From contig CAJNDS010002096.1 in NCBI GenBank assembly GCA_905221605.1, forward strand, positions 186,001-250,000: a DNA stretch of 64,000 nucleotides, given 5' to 3'. Below are positions 10,377 through 21,030 of this stretch, one piece after another. Positions within the stretch are counted from its first letter, which is position 1; the number at the start of each line of letters is the position of its first letter. Position numbers and translations under genes: made by a program. The notes below the pieces were generated by a model. The model saw only the letters and a list, made by a program, of their open reading frames with translations, made no database searches and had not been told where the DNA came from. This DNA is from Symbiodinium natans. Taxonomy: Eukaryota; Sar; Dinophyceae; Suessiales; Symbiodiniaceae.

Positions 10377-10895
10377 GTGGTGAAGATGATCGTTCCGGAG
10401 CCACTTAAGTTTGCGGAAGACCTGAAAACCAAGGAGGAGCACCGACGAGCTTTGTGTGTACGTGCGCAGTTCTGAGCAAGATATGCCTGCTGCTCGCAGG
10501 CAACTGAACAGCTACTAGCAGAGCTGTCCGGCATTGCCAAGCCAGGCTGGCGGCAAGCACTAGAACATGTGCTTCGCAACACCTAAGTCTGTTTATTTAT
10601 GTTGACGAGCCAAGCATGATAGAAGAAAGCTCCCTTTGTCAGGTGTACGTGCTTCGCTCATTCCAGACCAGGTGCGTGCAGATAGCAACCGTTCCGAAGC
10701 TTACATCTTCCCGTGACTAGTTTGCATTCAGGTCTATCGGTATGAGGCTGAGTTCGGTGACGACACCGCTGATGTTTCCGACCAGGTGAGTTGCTTTGCA
10801 GTTAGCGTCGTAGTCTTTGTGAAGAATCGCTTCCGCCCCGCAAGGCCGCCAAAAGGAACATTCCGAGCGACTCTATTCAGAATAAGAGCGGCGAG
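10377..10895 (+). CDS. four-exon gene fragment, unknown protein
   Basis: Four exons with clear boundaries. 10377-10457 runs from CCAG to donor GTACGT and includes VPEPLKFAEDLKTKEEHRRA. 10500 to about 10568 follows GCTCGCAG and includes TEQLLAELSGIAKPGWRQAL; it ends at a possible donor GTGCTT, or reads on to TAA 10584-10586. 10732-10785 runs from TTCAG to donor GTGAGT and reads YRYEAEFGDDTADVSDQ. 10845-10895 runs from GCAAG to donor GTGAGC and reads AAKRNIPSDSIQNKSGE. The inner exons are 51-81 bases and keep phase 0. It is one of the cleanest splice patterns in the window, but I do not recognise the protein. Confidence 0.6.
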
Positions 10896-11420
10896 GTGAG
10901 CCACTTGCGAGTTCTTGCTGTGCCGATCTTTCTTCCAACGGGCTCAGAACCTCTCTCTCTCTCTCTCTCGCTCATTCGTTCTATCTCTCTCCCTCCATCC
11001 TCCCCCTTTCATTTGTGGTTTCCGTCTTTCATTTTTGTTCCGGGGGGTGCCTGGTGACTGAAGGGCTTATTGTGCCCAGCCCGACTCTCCCTGATCTTGC
11101 TGATCTTGTTTTTCGGAGCCTTTCAGGGTTTCTTTTGGTCCTTTGGTTTGCTTTGGCAGACTTGTCAGCCCTACCCCTAAGCTTTGGCCCCAAAGCACGC
11201 CCCAAAGCACAGAAACACATTTTCAGTTGGTTAAAAGGTACCCTTGCGTTTAGCCTCTAGGCCCCTTCTGGCTTCATTTGGATCGCATCTTGCAGCTGAG
11301 CTGGTCTCTGAGTTGGTTTCTGGCTTGTCGTGGCAGGTGCATGCATGGCGCTGCACTCAGTTGCATGTCTAAGACTTGCGCCTTGCGCCAATATGGGAAA
11401 CTCCACGCGCCAGGTTCAGC

Positions 11421-11645
11421 ATGGTTGGAGCGGTGCAACCCAATCGGTTGACCGCAACAGAGGAAGCTAGAAAGATTGCACAAGCCATGATGGCGGAGGA
11501 CTGTCGCAGTTGTTTCCGACCGTTCAAAGACGATTGCCACTGTCGGTTGAATTCTCCTGGTTTTTTGCATGTTTTCCCAAAACGAAGACGAGTATGCGGC
11601 GATTGGTTGAGGATGCAAATGGATCGAGTCATGCTCCTGCAATGA
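11421..11645 (+). CDS. open frame, candidate exon of unknown protein
   Basis: ATG at 11421 opens a 74-codon frame after CGCGCCAG. It contains LTATEEARKIAQAMMAEDC, then a Cys-containing segment, CRSCFRPFKDDCHC. Closely spaced Cys and His might suggest metal binding, but no named zinc-finger pattern fits. The last third is less protein-like and may be intron. Confidence 0.4.
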   Translation: MVGAVQPNRLTATEEARKIAQAMMAEDCRSCFRPFKDDCHCRLNSPGFLHVFPKRRRVCGDWLRMQMDRVMLLQ

Positions 11646-11825
11646 ACTTGTACATTCGTGCCTACACAGGTCAGAACTCAAGGACAGCAACAACTCCATC
11701 TTGCTTGTGTGAGCTGAAAATGTTGACATCTTGCAGCGGCCACGAACAACCAACCCCCCCACTATGGTTTTGGAGAGGCCTGAACCTGTTCTACTGTCCG
11801 CAGCAAGAAACTCAGGAACAAACAC

Positions 11826-12098
11826 TTGTGCATTCCGTTTATACCATGTCCTGTAGACTCGGAGGCCATGCAAAGACGGCAAGGATTCGCATCACTAGCA
11901 GCATGGTTTTCAAGTTTTCCAGGCAGCATACCTCTCGAATTCCTCATTGCGTCGCTTGTCGTTGTTACGGTGGCCTCTGGAGATGTAGTGACGGTCTGGG
12001 CTCACAAGCTTGTGCTCGATGTATCAACTAGGCTATGTGGCAGGTCAGAGTCATCTGATTCAAGTTTCTTGAGCTGCCTGGTGGAGATGCGCAAGTAA
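11826..12098 (+). CDS. candidate membrane-segment exon
   Basis: Within this frame, DSEAMQRRQGFASLAAWFSS is followed by a hydrophobic helix (IPLEFLIASLVVVTVASGDV, about 11931-11990) long enough to span a membrane, then a Ser-rich end. Splice boundaries are unclear, and other frames are partly open. Function unknown. Confidence 0.33.
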   Translation: MCIPFIPCPVDSEAMQRRQGFASLAAWFSSFPGSIPLEFLIASLVVVTVASGDVVTVWAHKLVLDVSTRLCGRSESSDSSFLSCLVEMRK

Positions 12099-12220
12099 AT
12101 AGTATGGAAGTTGTGTGAGTTCCTGACACCTTGGCCAGCATGTCAGTTCGCATCGTAGCAGGCATTCATGTCACTTAGCACACATGTGCCACTATTCGAG
12201 ATTTCGCTGCGTCGAAGCAG

Positions 12221-13413
12221 GTGGCTGGAGTGGTCAGGCTAAGGCTCTCAGATGCGCAGACCAGTGGAGGGAAAGGAGAACAGAAGGCTAAAGGTTCAGA
12301 GGAACCAAAGCTGAAACCAAAGAATGCTTCAACCGTTGATGATCACTGTGAGCTCGTGCTTTGAAAGAGCGATGTTGGCACCTGCTACTGCAGAACATCA
12401 ACGCTGTACTCAAATCTGAAACAAACACCCGGGCATGTGGCACATGGCCTGGAGGGCAGAAGACGCTGAGAGCTTCTGCCCTGGGGCAGTCAAAGAATCT
12501 TCTTTGCCAAGCAGCATCTTCCACTTCCACCTCGACCACATTTGTCAAGAAAGTAAAGTCTAGGTTAAGATTGAGAAGACATGTTGCGACCATCCGGATG
12601 GTCCAGCTCCAGGACCTCAAGGCCGTCACCATCAGGAACAATATCATCCTGGAAACGGTCGGCCTCATCGATGCCAAGACCAAGGCCATCAGGTGTTGTG
12701 ATATGTTGTGATGTAGTGAGCTCTGTCATTTGTTGGGTTTGCACTTTTGGAGCACTTGATGATCGTAGCACTAGCCCATACTGCGTGACGGCAACGTGCA
12801 TGGTGCGTATGTGCGCATGTGTGTGGGGAAGTGTGTACTTGGGCGTATGATGGTGTGTGCCAGCGAGGTCATCCAGATTCTTGCGAAGGCCGATGGAGAT
12901 CAGGAGCAGGCGGGAGTTGCACACAAATATCTGCAACCTTATCAGACCTATCATGTTTCGTTTGCCACCTATTGTTCACCAAAAAAATATTCCAGAATAC
13001 ATTATGGATATGTGCATTGCACGCGGGTTGGTAGACAGGTTGAAACGGTCCTGGATCAAGATCCCGCGCAAGTGCGCGTGACCGGGGCGGCTCCCTTAGT
13101 TGTGGCTTCTACATCTTTGGGCGACTTAAGGCCCCTAAGCCCCTAAGGGGCTTAAGATCATGACACACCCTCAGGTTATTGAGATGGTGACGGATTACCC
13201 GAAGTCGTTCTCCGCAGACCGCAGATCCGAGGAGGTGCCTCTTTTCAAGCGTTTCTTCAATGATCTTCAGGCATCTCAAGCCCAGGGGATCTCTGGTCAT
13301 TTTAGGAGCAGCTGCTAGCACTACTCTGCGTGACATACTCGTTGCAGTGCACTGCATGCCAGGGGCTGCTGCAAGCATTGTCACAGCTGGTTGGCCAGCC
13401 TCTGAGTGACTGA
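12221..13413 (+). CDS. multi-exon gene, unknown protein
   Basis: Exon candidates in order. 12221-12364 follows AAGCAG; it is Lys/Glu-rich and includes GEQKAKGSEEPKLKPKNAST. About 12460-12549 includes AEDAESFCPGAVKESSLPSS and ends at donor-like GTCTAG. About 12583-12700 reads QLQDLKAVTIRNNIILETVG. About 12868-13146 includes EVIQILAKADGDQEQAGVAH. 13157-13318 has an in-frame ATG at 13160 and includes MTHPQVIEMVTDYPKSFSAD and then PLFKRFFNDLQ. The last, 13363-13413, reads GLLQALSQLVGQPLSD and ends at TGA. The helical end loosely recalls STI1-like or ubiquilin-type helices, but this is only an impression. Order and phases are inferred. Confidence 0.5.
13125..13156. other. hairpin at an exon acceptor
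   Basis: CTTAAGGCCCCT (13125-13136) pairs with AGGGGCTTAAG (13146-13156), with one bulged base. The 3' arm ends in the AG that would serve as acceptor for the exon starting at 13157. Confidence 0.6.
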
Positions 13414-14938
13414 GCTTCTGGGATCAGCCGGAAGCATCCTTATCGTCAACCGGAACTGTGTGGCTGTCACTAAAACGCGTTGACGCCATATGTGATAATC
13501 GACCTTTCGGCAGATCCCGCTGCAGCATAGAACTCACCTTTCTCAGACATCCCTGCAGCCAGCTTCTTTCAGATGTATGTTGGCACACCTAGGTATGCCG
13601 ACCAGCAGCAAACCGCGCTCGCTTCACTAGGGCCGCCTGTTATGTATGTTTCAATACCCAGCATATCACCAATATTTCCTCTGGAATCTGCGGAGACAGC
13701 CAGGTATTCGGGTGTCGCTGGTGCCAAGTGAGGCATCCCTGGGTAGCCGTGTAGGACATTAGCACCCCAAATGTCCAATGCGAACACACGCTCCTCCTGT
13801 CTTCATGAACCTGCTGTCTGCCATTCACCTTTCAGGATGACAGACCTGACTTCTTGGTCTGCCATCAAATTCTGTGTTGATTCGGTTCGCATTCCGCCGT
13901 TCATGCTTTAGGACATAGCTGACCACTTGCCCCACGAAGCTTTGTTTTGGGCCCTTCACCCTCGCAACACTGTTTAAGGGGGCATGTTCTTGTGAGCGTC
14001 GAGCAAGATGCCACAAATCTAGTCAGGGACAGGTCCAAAAAAAAGGCACGTGTACGAGAAATGCACGATGTGTAAGTTCAACCCTTCTAGGATTTTGTGC
14101 TGTCCTCACTGACTAATAGGCGTTGTCTTCTTTGTCTTGCGCCATCCTCAGAATTTGGCTATCGACGCCCTGAACATCCCTCTATACTGGGTAACGTGCG
14201 CATGCATCCCATAATGCGAAATTCCCTGCGTCTGGTGTGCCTGCAGTCGCTTTAGCGCAACCTATGTAACGTGAGCGCTGCGCATGGACGACCTCGACGG
14301 CCCGAATATTTTAGCAAGGATCTTGTTTTGGGTCCCTAGGGCGGCCTATACTTGTAGGCGGTTTCCAGGGAGGTTCAGGAGGTGTTAAGGATCCCTCAGA
14401 AGTGGGTTAAGAGAGGAGTTTCGTGCGCACCTCTGACGGAGCCGAGGGCCGAGAGTTAGGAGTTTTGGGCCTGAGCTTTGAGAAGCAAAGTTTGTTGAAA
14501 GGTCGAGTGAGAGGCTTTGAGTGAGGCAGGCATGGACCCTATCCGCTTTCGTGGCCGTGTCCGTGCTTGCTTAGGTTGGTTGGACTCCAATGAACCCAAG
14601 GAACCCAAGGAACCCAGGGAACCCAAAAGAATCAAGGAACTCTCAGAAAGTCTCAACTCCGTTAGTTTGTCGGTGTGGTGTTGGAGCGGTTGCAATTTGC
14701 CGGGGAGGGGACTGGAGGTGGGGAGAAGTTGACGATGAGTATTACTAGCACCTTTTGTTTTGTGGAGCCCGCGGCCCGGGCCGAGGCAAAAACATGCACG
14801 TAGACTGCCCTGCACAACGCGTCTACTAACGCCGTCATTGTTCAGATCTGTTCAGTGTGTGAGTACGAAGGTTTGGCGCTGAGACGATTAACGTGACACT
14901 GCTTTCATCACGTGGCCATTCTTTGAACATGCTGGCAG
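13414..14938. other. no clear gene; short 9-base repeat
   Basis: I see no well-supported exon in these 1.5 kb. At about 14588-14627 the unit GAACCCAAG is repeated four times, giving EPKEPKEPREPK in one frame (14517-14732). That frame could be a short coding piece or chance. Confidence 0.4.
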
Positions 14939-15914
14939 ACGCGTGTGGAGTCGCTGTTGCAGCAGCCAGTAGAAGGCGAAGAGGCAACAGCCCCATCCGT
15001 TGATACCAAAGCAATTTTGAAATCACGTTCATTTGCAACAGAGGTGCCTCCCGACAATCCTGTGGATGACAAAGATTCGTTTGGCAACGAAGTCTCTGCT
15101 TGGCCGGGCCCCTCACAAGCCACCATGACCACACACACTCTCTCTCTTCCTTCCTGAAACGAATGAGCATCGCTTCAGTGACTTCAGTGTGAGCCAGGTT
15201 CGTCATCACGGTCTCTTCGCAAGGTCCAAAAACGCCTGACGAAGTGGCTGAGAAGCTGCAAGATCAGGCCATGGACCATCTTTCGCTTGGGTGCTGCTGA
15301 ACGATTGTGGTTACCGAAATGACGCAGAAGAGTACATGAGGACCTTACTTTGGCTGGCCTCAAAATTCAGAACTGCCTCATGGATGAGGGCATGGACTTG
15401 CGTGGGACTTATCTACGGGCTCGTTAGAGCGGCATCGACATTCCTGGCTGCGAAGGAGTGTGAAGGTCGGCCGCATCACTGCCATGGTCCAAACCACCAC
15501 GACGACGACCTTGGAGCCTGGACTTGATTGGTGATATGTGATGACTGTGATGATGTCATGCCTGTCATGTCATGATGCTGTTCAGAGTTTCTTGGCGAAG
15601 GCCACTGGGGTCATCAAGAAGGTGGTCTGTATCTTACACTCATAGCATCTGCTTTGTTGAGCAACCACTTTTGCAGCGGGCATTGATCCAGGCATGACGG
15701 GTGAACACAAAGTATGATTTGAAAGGTTAGCCCGTCTTGCATGTCCTTGCTGAGGATTTTCATGGCGACGCTGGATCAGCAGGTGCCAGTGGCTCTTTTC
15801 CCTCAGTTTGCTTTTCGCACTGCCCCCATGCTGCACCCCTTCGATTCATCCATCATCAGCAAGATGAAGCACACATGCAGTAGGGGTGGAGAGGCTCGGT
15901 GTGTGAAAAACTGA
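14939..15914 (+). CDS. multi-exon gene, unknown protein (5' part)
   Basis: 14939-15091 (51 codons, phase 0) runs from GGCAG to donor GTCTCT and includes TRVESLLQQPVEGEEATAPS and ILKSRSFATEVPPDNPVDD. About 15224-15290 includes PKTPDEVAEKLQDQAMDHL. 15588-15623 follows TTCAG and reads SFLAKATGVIKK before donor GTGGTC. About 15753-15914, with an ATG at 15762, includes MATLDQQVPVALFPQFAFRT and ends at TGA 15912-15914. Joining phases are not all consistent, so some boundaries are wrong or this is more than one gene. No family recognised. Confidence 0.48.
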
Positions 15915-16037
15915 TGTGGAGGGCTTTCTATAGAGGTTCGGCAAGGACCCTCACCAGAAGGCGGTGGGGGACCGACCGGGAAAAAACCTTAGGACACCGA
16001 GGCGTGTTTTGCTTGTCAACACTTCTTCTTTCGCCAG

Positions 16038-16664
16038 GTGCAGCAGTCAACAAAACTTCGGCTGCCGCTGCTGCTGCAAAAGCCGTGCGGATCCTGGCAT
16101 GCAGCCTCACCAGAGCCCTATGCTGACTGCAAAAGGATAGTGCGGGAATGTGTCAAGCATGCTGTGCAGGCCCCCGGTTCCTCAGTTGTCGGAGATGCCT
16201 CAGCTCCGGCTAAAGTGGTCGCTGTGGTTGCCGCGGTCTCCCCGAATGACGTGGAGCCACCCACCATGTCCAATCCAGGCTCGGCTTTGAAGTTATGCTT
16301 GGAATATGGCCCTCTGAAGTGCAAGCGTTTCTGTGAATTTTGCATTCTGTGAGTTTTGCATTTTGGTTCAACTAGGAACTTGAAAGGACCAACACTGTCC
16401 CTCTTGGGTCGGGCTTGCTTCATGTGGTCAGTGTGACCAATGTTGGCGAGGGTCCCTGCCTTGCGAGGCGGTGGCGACGAAGAGTCGGACGATGAGGAGC
16501 ATAGCGGAGCATTGAATGCTCCCAGCGTAGCGTGCTTGTATGCTCCATCACGGGGAATTTTCTCTACCCCTCAGGAGCAAAGCACCAACGCTACCCATGG
16601 ATCCTTGCTGCAAACTGGTGCCAAATCCGCCTCTCAGGGCAACGTCATGAACCCAGCCTTGTGA
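16038..16664 (+). CDS. multi-exon gene, Ala-rich and acidic low-complexity protein
   Basis: Exon candidates: 16038 to about 16084 (after TCGCCAGGT, an Ala run ending before GTGCGG), about 16169-16289 (after GTGCAG, including GDASAPAKVVAVVAAVSPND), about 16459-16526 (acidic GGGDEESDDEEHSGALN), and 16574-16664 (after CCTCAG, including LLQTGAKSASQGNVMNPAL, stop TGA). This looks like a flexible linker-rich protein and may continue the gene at 14.9-15.9 kb. Confidence 0.42.
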
Positions 16665-17332
16665 CTTGTACACTCCCTGACGAAACAGTGAATGTTTGGC
16701 CCAGGCGCATTGGATGTGGCTGCCAATCTTGTTGTGCTTCGCTTGAGAAGCGCCTCGCATGTGACGATTCGAGTCCACAGCTATGCAACGCAACGTGTAC
16801 AAAGTGTCGACTTTCTTCTTTGCTGCGCCCGGCCTCGGAAAACAAGCTGCATCCGACTGCACACTGCACACTCTCGAGATCATATTCATATACTTACGGA
16901 TATCTAAGCAGTTGCTCATAGTCCATAGCCTCTGCAAGATGCCTTTCCGTAGATTTTCGCAGGGGTGTCTGAAATGGTATGGTAGAGCGGATGGGCCCCT
17001 GCCGGGAGGGAAGCGCTATTGCCAAGACCTCGTTCACGCAGCGCGTCATTGTGGCGTTGCCATGCATGCTGCCGTTCCGACAGTAAGGCCCTGGACCAGG
17101 TTTGACCCGGCGTGACACTGCACCAGCATGCCCAAGTCTCGATTCTGCTCGCATTCTTCTCTGTGCTTGCCCCAGGGCAGGAACTCAGCACTATCAGGTC
17201 ATGCGGCTTCGATGGAACCCACCTCCTGGCCTTTTTTGTTGGGGGAGTCCCGATCTCGGGCATTTTCTTACCTCGGTGTGGTCGTTAAGGTCGCTCTGCT
17301 CTCGGCTTCCAGTTTCATTTCGCTTTCGGCAG

Positions 17333-17605
17333 GCTCTTGCGCTGCTGACAGCTGCTTTGGTGCAGCAACATGTGGCGCGATCGCCTGAGCGGAGCAGTGG
17401 AGGGAATAGGTCCAAGCCAGTCACGCAGTGTGAGTGTGTGACAGCTGCTATTTCGGATGTCCAGCCGCCAGCCGTGGTAGTGATGATCATGTTGTTGATT
17501 GACATGAACTACCTGAGGCAAAGACTTCGGAAGCGAAACGCAGTGCACCACTGCAAAACGGAAGGTTCCGCTGGGAACGCTCCAACAGGCACCGGTCATC
17601 CTTGA
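17333..17605 (+). CDS. two exon candidates, unknown protein
   Basis: 17333-17429 follows TTTCGGCAG and reads LALLTAALVQQHVARSPERS, then a basic Ser-rich stretch ending at CAG. The end of the same open frame (about 17500-17605) reads RKRNAVHHCKTEGSAGNAPT and stops at TGA. The two are in one frame with a weaker stretch between that may be intron. Confidence 0.4.
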   Translation, partial: ALALLTAALVQQHVARSPERSSGGNRSKPVTQCECVTAAISDVQPPAVVVMIMLLIDMNYLRQRLRKRNAVHHCKTEGSAGNAPTGTGHP

Positions 17606-18612
17606 AAAGTGAATAACGAAATATAACGAACGATGTGGCTCAGCTCATGGGCAGGCGGTGCAGATGTTGCCAAGGACATTGAAAAGGGGGTGTCTAATAC
17701 TGTGAGGAGCTGAGTTTCTTTTCCTGCTTGCGATCTGCTTGCGCAGCTGACTCAGCCCACAACAAGTTCTTGATTCAGGCAGGCAGCGCTGCACTGAGCC
17801 ATGATGTTGACCATCTTTGTGACAAGATCCGGTTCTAGCCTGAGCTGACTGCTTGCCTGACATGTATGTGTGACATGTCTGCAGTGCTTGCTGAATGTGA
17901 CGCTGTCTGCTAGATTGCTAGATCTGGGTGATGGCGCGTTTTGGGCGATTTCACTGCTTTTAAGAAGCTTGGTCTGTGAGGTCGGCAGCATCAGAACAGT
18001 CTGCTTCAGATTCCATCGTCGCACGGTTTCCCCCATGATTTATCAGTGTCGTGGGGGCTCGTTCTGGAGCAAGACGAACCATATCAGCTACAGAGGGCAA
18101 CCGTTTCATTCTGAACTCATGTAGTCAAGCAGGGTTGTGCCATAGAAAACCAAGCATGACCAAAAAGTGAATCGCGGCGCATGATCCCAGCCAAGCCCCA
18201 TCCCAAACCCTCCCGCTCCAGACTTCACACACCCTCCCACTCCAAACTTCCTACACCCTACACTCTGCACCAAACCTCAGAAGTCTGTCTCGAAGTGTCT
18301 TTGTGTGATCTCGCAAGTGTCATAGCTTCATTCATGTCATGCTGGGACGTGCTCTCTGAAACGGAAAGACTGGCCACTCAACTATGGTTAGGACCATGCT
18401 GAGATCACAGCCTTGCCGTTTTCGATGTGACTTCACAAACGTTTCTCTTTCTCATGCGCGGCATGATGAGAGTCTTGTCTCAATGCAATGCGATGTGCAA
18501 AGAGCAACCACACCAGCCATGGAGTACGAGCAGCGAATGCCGGTTTATCGAATCATGCAGTTACACAATATTGTAAACTGTTTTGCGCGCTGCTTTCATG
18601 CTGTTTTGCGAG
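17606..18612. other. no clear gene
   Basis: Frames in this kilobase are short and not protein-like. The minus-strand frame 17752-18036 is open, but nothing else supports it. 18181-18280 is C-rich (ACCCTCCCACTCC-type). Confidence 0.4.
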
Positions 18613-19013
18613 ATGTTCCTAAACGGTTCCAGAACATCACAAAGACTCATCTTGAAGATGTTGCGGTGAGTAACTTCCATCTTGCCGTCAAGGCTGCTCC
18701 TTGAAGCAGAGGCGCAGAAGGGTGTGACAATGAAGGAGCCGTGCTCGCGCTCTCATGCATGCTTTTTTGTAAGTGGTACTGTTTTCCGAAAGAAATATAT
18801 CCATTTTGAATCTCCTGCTTATTCTCCCTCCTTTTCGAGCTGTAATGCGTTCCTTGCTCTCTTTCTTCACTCAATGCTTTTCTTTTTCTGTATTGCGCTC
18901 AGCGTGTTTCTGCACATGTGAGAAGTCTGATTCCTTAGCGGCAGGAGCTGGAAACTCGTCTGGATGGCTTGTTGAAGTTTTCAGCAGATGCGACTCAGCT
19001 TGAGGCAGGGTAG
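18613..19013 (+). CDS. exons of a helical (coiled-coil-like) protein
   Basis: 18613-18665 runs from GCGAG to donor GTGAGT and reads VPKRFQNITKTHLEDVA. About 18692-18718 follows CAAG and reads LLLEAEAQK. 18945-19013 follows GCGGCAG and reads ELETRLDGLLKFSADATQLE, ending at TAG. The heptad-like Leu/Glu spacing suggests one helical protein. The name is unknown. Confidence 0.5.
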
Positions 19014-19489
19014 CTTTGAAACATGACATAGAAACTCTGCTCTGGCACCGTTTGGGGATTCGCTGCAAGGCGACCACGGTCTCAACATTGCGCGAGTCAG
19101 CGGCGCCAGCTTCCAGTGAGGCGAGCCATGTTGAGACTGCAAGCGGAGGTTCACAGGTTCACGACGTCTCAGCGAGTGCACACTTCAAGCGCTCTCCGAG
19201 AAGTGTGCGCAGTGTGCACTCGCTCCAGGGTAAAAGGCATTGGTTGCTGACTCGCTGTGCTCTCGGTGTGGCATACATGTTGGGTCGAAATTGGGTCAAG
19301 ATCGCGCTCTCTCCTGGGCCCTGCTTTGCCGACTTGTGGCGTCGTTGACATTGCGAAACCAAGTTTTTGCATCGCTCCATGTGCCAAATCACACTCGCAC
19401 CCTAGGTCTCCCGGTCTCGTGTGCATGCTGTGGTCCAAATCTTGCCACTGCCCACGGTCGCTTGCACCGCTGTCGCAAAAGGCAGGACA

Positions 19490-19801
19490 GCACCCTCTGG
19501 ACTCAGGGCTCTCGGACGAGTCTTCGTGCATCGGATAAAAGGGGATTCGAATGTCACGTGCGTCACGGTGGATGTGGTATTGGTGAGCTGTCTGGGGTGT
19601 CTACAGCAGCATGTGCTTTACCAATCCATGCCAGGATCCCGAGCATGGACGTCCAAAGGTGTCGTCGAAAGCATCGGCGGACACGTTGGGCACTCAGAGA
19701 ACGCTCTCAGAAAACACTCTCAGAAAACTGGCAGGTGTGGCCTGGACACGTTGATTTGTGATTTTCTTGTATCTGTGCCCTTAGATCTTTATGATCTTTG
19801 A
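19490..19801 (+). CDS. exon with GT donor, unknown protein
   Basis: The first part (about 19490-19582) reads RVFVHRIKGDSNVTCVTVDV and ends exactly at donor GTGAGC. A later stretch in the same frame (about 19657-19801) reads GVVESIGGHVGHSENALRKH and ends at TGA. Alternating hydrophobic residues in the first exon suggest beta structure. Confidence 0.45.
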   Translation, partial: APSGLRALGRVFVHRIKGDSNVTCVTVDVVLVSCLGCLQQHVLYQSMPGSRAWTSKGVVESIGGHVGHSENALRKHSQKTGRCGLDTLICDFLVSVPLDLYDL

Positions 19802-19946
19802 TGATCTTTGGCCGAGCACCAGAGGCGAACTCCGAGCTCTTCAAACCGCAGCGGTAGCACCGACCGCGAGGCTGAGGCTGATTGAAATCATCTTGTAGAA
19901 GCATTCTTGCAACAACATGTGCAGACAAGTGCATCCAACTTGGCAG

Positions 19947-20242
19947 TTTTCAGAGGAGCTCCCTGGAACAGTGGTGCCACCTGACAAGCCGGGAAAGGCT
20001 GCGCAGCTCAACGCTGTTCGGCCACTGCTGTCACTGCTAGGTCCAGGTTCAGGATGCACGGAGGTTTTCTCCAAGAAAGCTCCCCATCAGTGCGGCAGGA
20101 GCCACTTCCGCCACCTTTACCTCCTGCAAATCTCGAGCCAGTCAGGGACGAGGCCGAAGGGACTTGGAGGGAGGCGAGTTGCCGCATCTTGCCGCTGAAT
20201 ACTTCGTGGGCTCCAGCTGCTAGCCGCAAACTCCGCAAATGA
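19947..20242 (+). CDS. two exon candidates, unknown protein
   Basis: 19947 to about 20040 follows CTTGGCAG and reads EELPGTVVPPDKPGKAAQLN, then a Leu-rich end. The second frame (about 20056-20242) includes SVRQEPLPPPLPPANLEPVR, a Pro-rich linker. The frame differs between the two, as expected if an intron separates them. A long minus-strand frame overlaps here. Confidence 0.38.
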
Positions 20243-20722
20243 GGCGTCTGGCCCGCCAAAGCTGCCGGAGCCATAGAGCGGAAAGCCGGATATGCGGGAT
20301 GCTTTCCGGTACATTTCGTTCTGATGAGGTTGGGGCCAACTGACAGGCTTGGAGCGGGCACAAGCTTGTCTACGTGTTGCAACAATCAATCCCCATCTGA
20401 AATAGTCTGTCCAAGTGACCGAAGTCATCGGCAGCACGGATTGCCTTCTTTCCACAGGCAGTGTGCCATAGCAGATCCTCCTGAGAAGTGTCTCGCATTT
20501 GTAGACGAGGCCTGTTCTTTGAACTGCTCGCTTTACACGGTTGATCGAGCCACTGCAAATTGCCTTCCAATAGAGCTGCCGAGATGCAGTTGCAGCCTCC
20601 AGGACGAGTCGCAGCGCAACTCTGTTGCGACTTTGCAGAGGATCCTGTCGAAGCGAGATGCCCGCTGCACGGATTCTTACCAGCCACTGAAAACACACAT
20701 GTACATATATATATATACACAT
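20117..20722 (-). CDS. 201-codon minus-strand open frame, strand doubtful
   Basis: Uninterrupted frame with ATG start and segments such as LRLVLEAATASRQLYWKAIC. It overlaps + strand frames (19947-20242 and 20324-20728) that are also protein-like. Because the surroundings are + oriented, it may be the shadow of + exons. It has no domain I recognise. Confidence 0.2.
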   Translation of the reverse strand: MCIYIYVHVCFQWLVRIRAAGISLRQDPLQSRNRVALRLVLEAATASRQLYWKAICSGSINRVKRAVQRTGLVYKCETLLRRICYGTLPVERRQSVLPMTSVTWTDYFRWGLIVATRRQACARSKPVSWPQPHQNEMYRKASRISGFPLYGSGSFGGPDASFAEFAASSWSPRSIQRQDAATRLPPSPFGLVPDWLEICRR

Positions 20723-20777
20723 ATATAGATATATGCATGCTACTCCCCTTAAAGATCTGCCTAACTCAATGTGGTTA

Positions 20778-20895
20778 GCGTCGTCGTCGTCGTCGTCGTC
20801 GTCCTAGTAGTAGTAGCAGTAGCAGTAGCAGTAGCAGTAGCAGTAGCAGTAGCAGTAGCAGTAGCAGTAGCAGTAGCAGTAGCAGTAGCAGTAGC

Positions 20896-20945
<50 letters not shown>

Positions 20946-21030
20946 GAGGAGGAGGAGGAGGAGAGGAGGAGGAGGAGGAGGAGGAGGAGGAGGAGGAGGA
21001 GGAGGAGGAGGAGGAGGAGGAGGAGGAGCA
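20778..21030. repeat. compound trinucleotide/hexanucleotide microsatellite
   Basis: Consecutive blocks (GTC)n, (AGTAGC)n, (AGT)n and (AGG)n over about 250 bases, with a phase slip near 20965. All frames through it stay open and give homopolymer-like peptides, so no gene is called. Confidence 0.97.
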
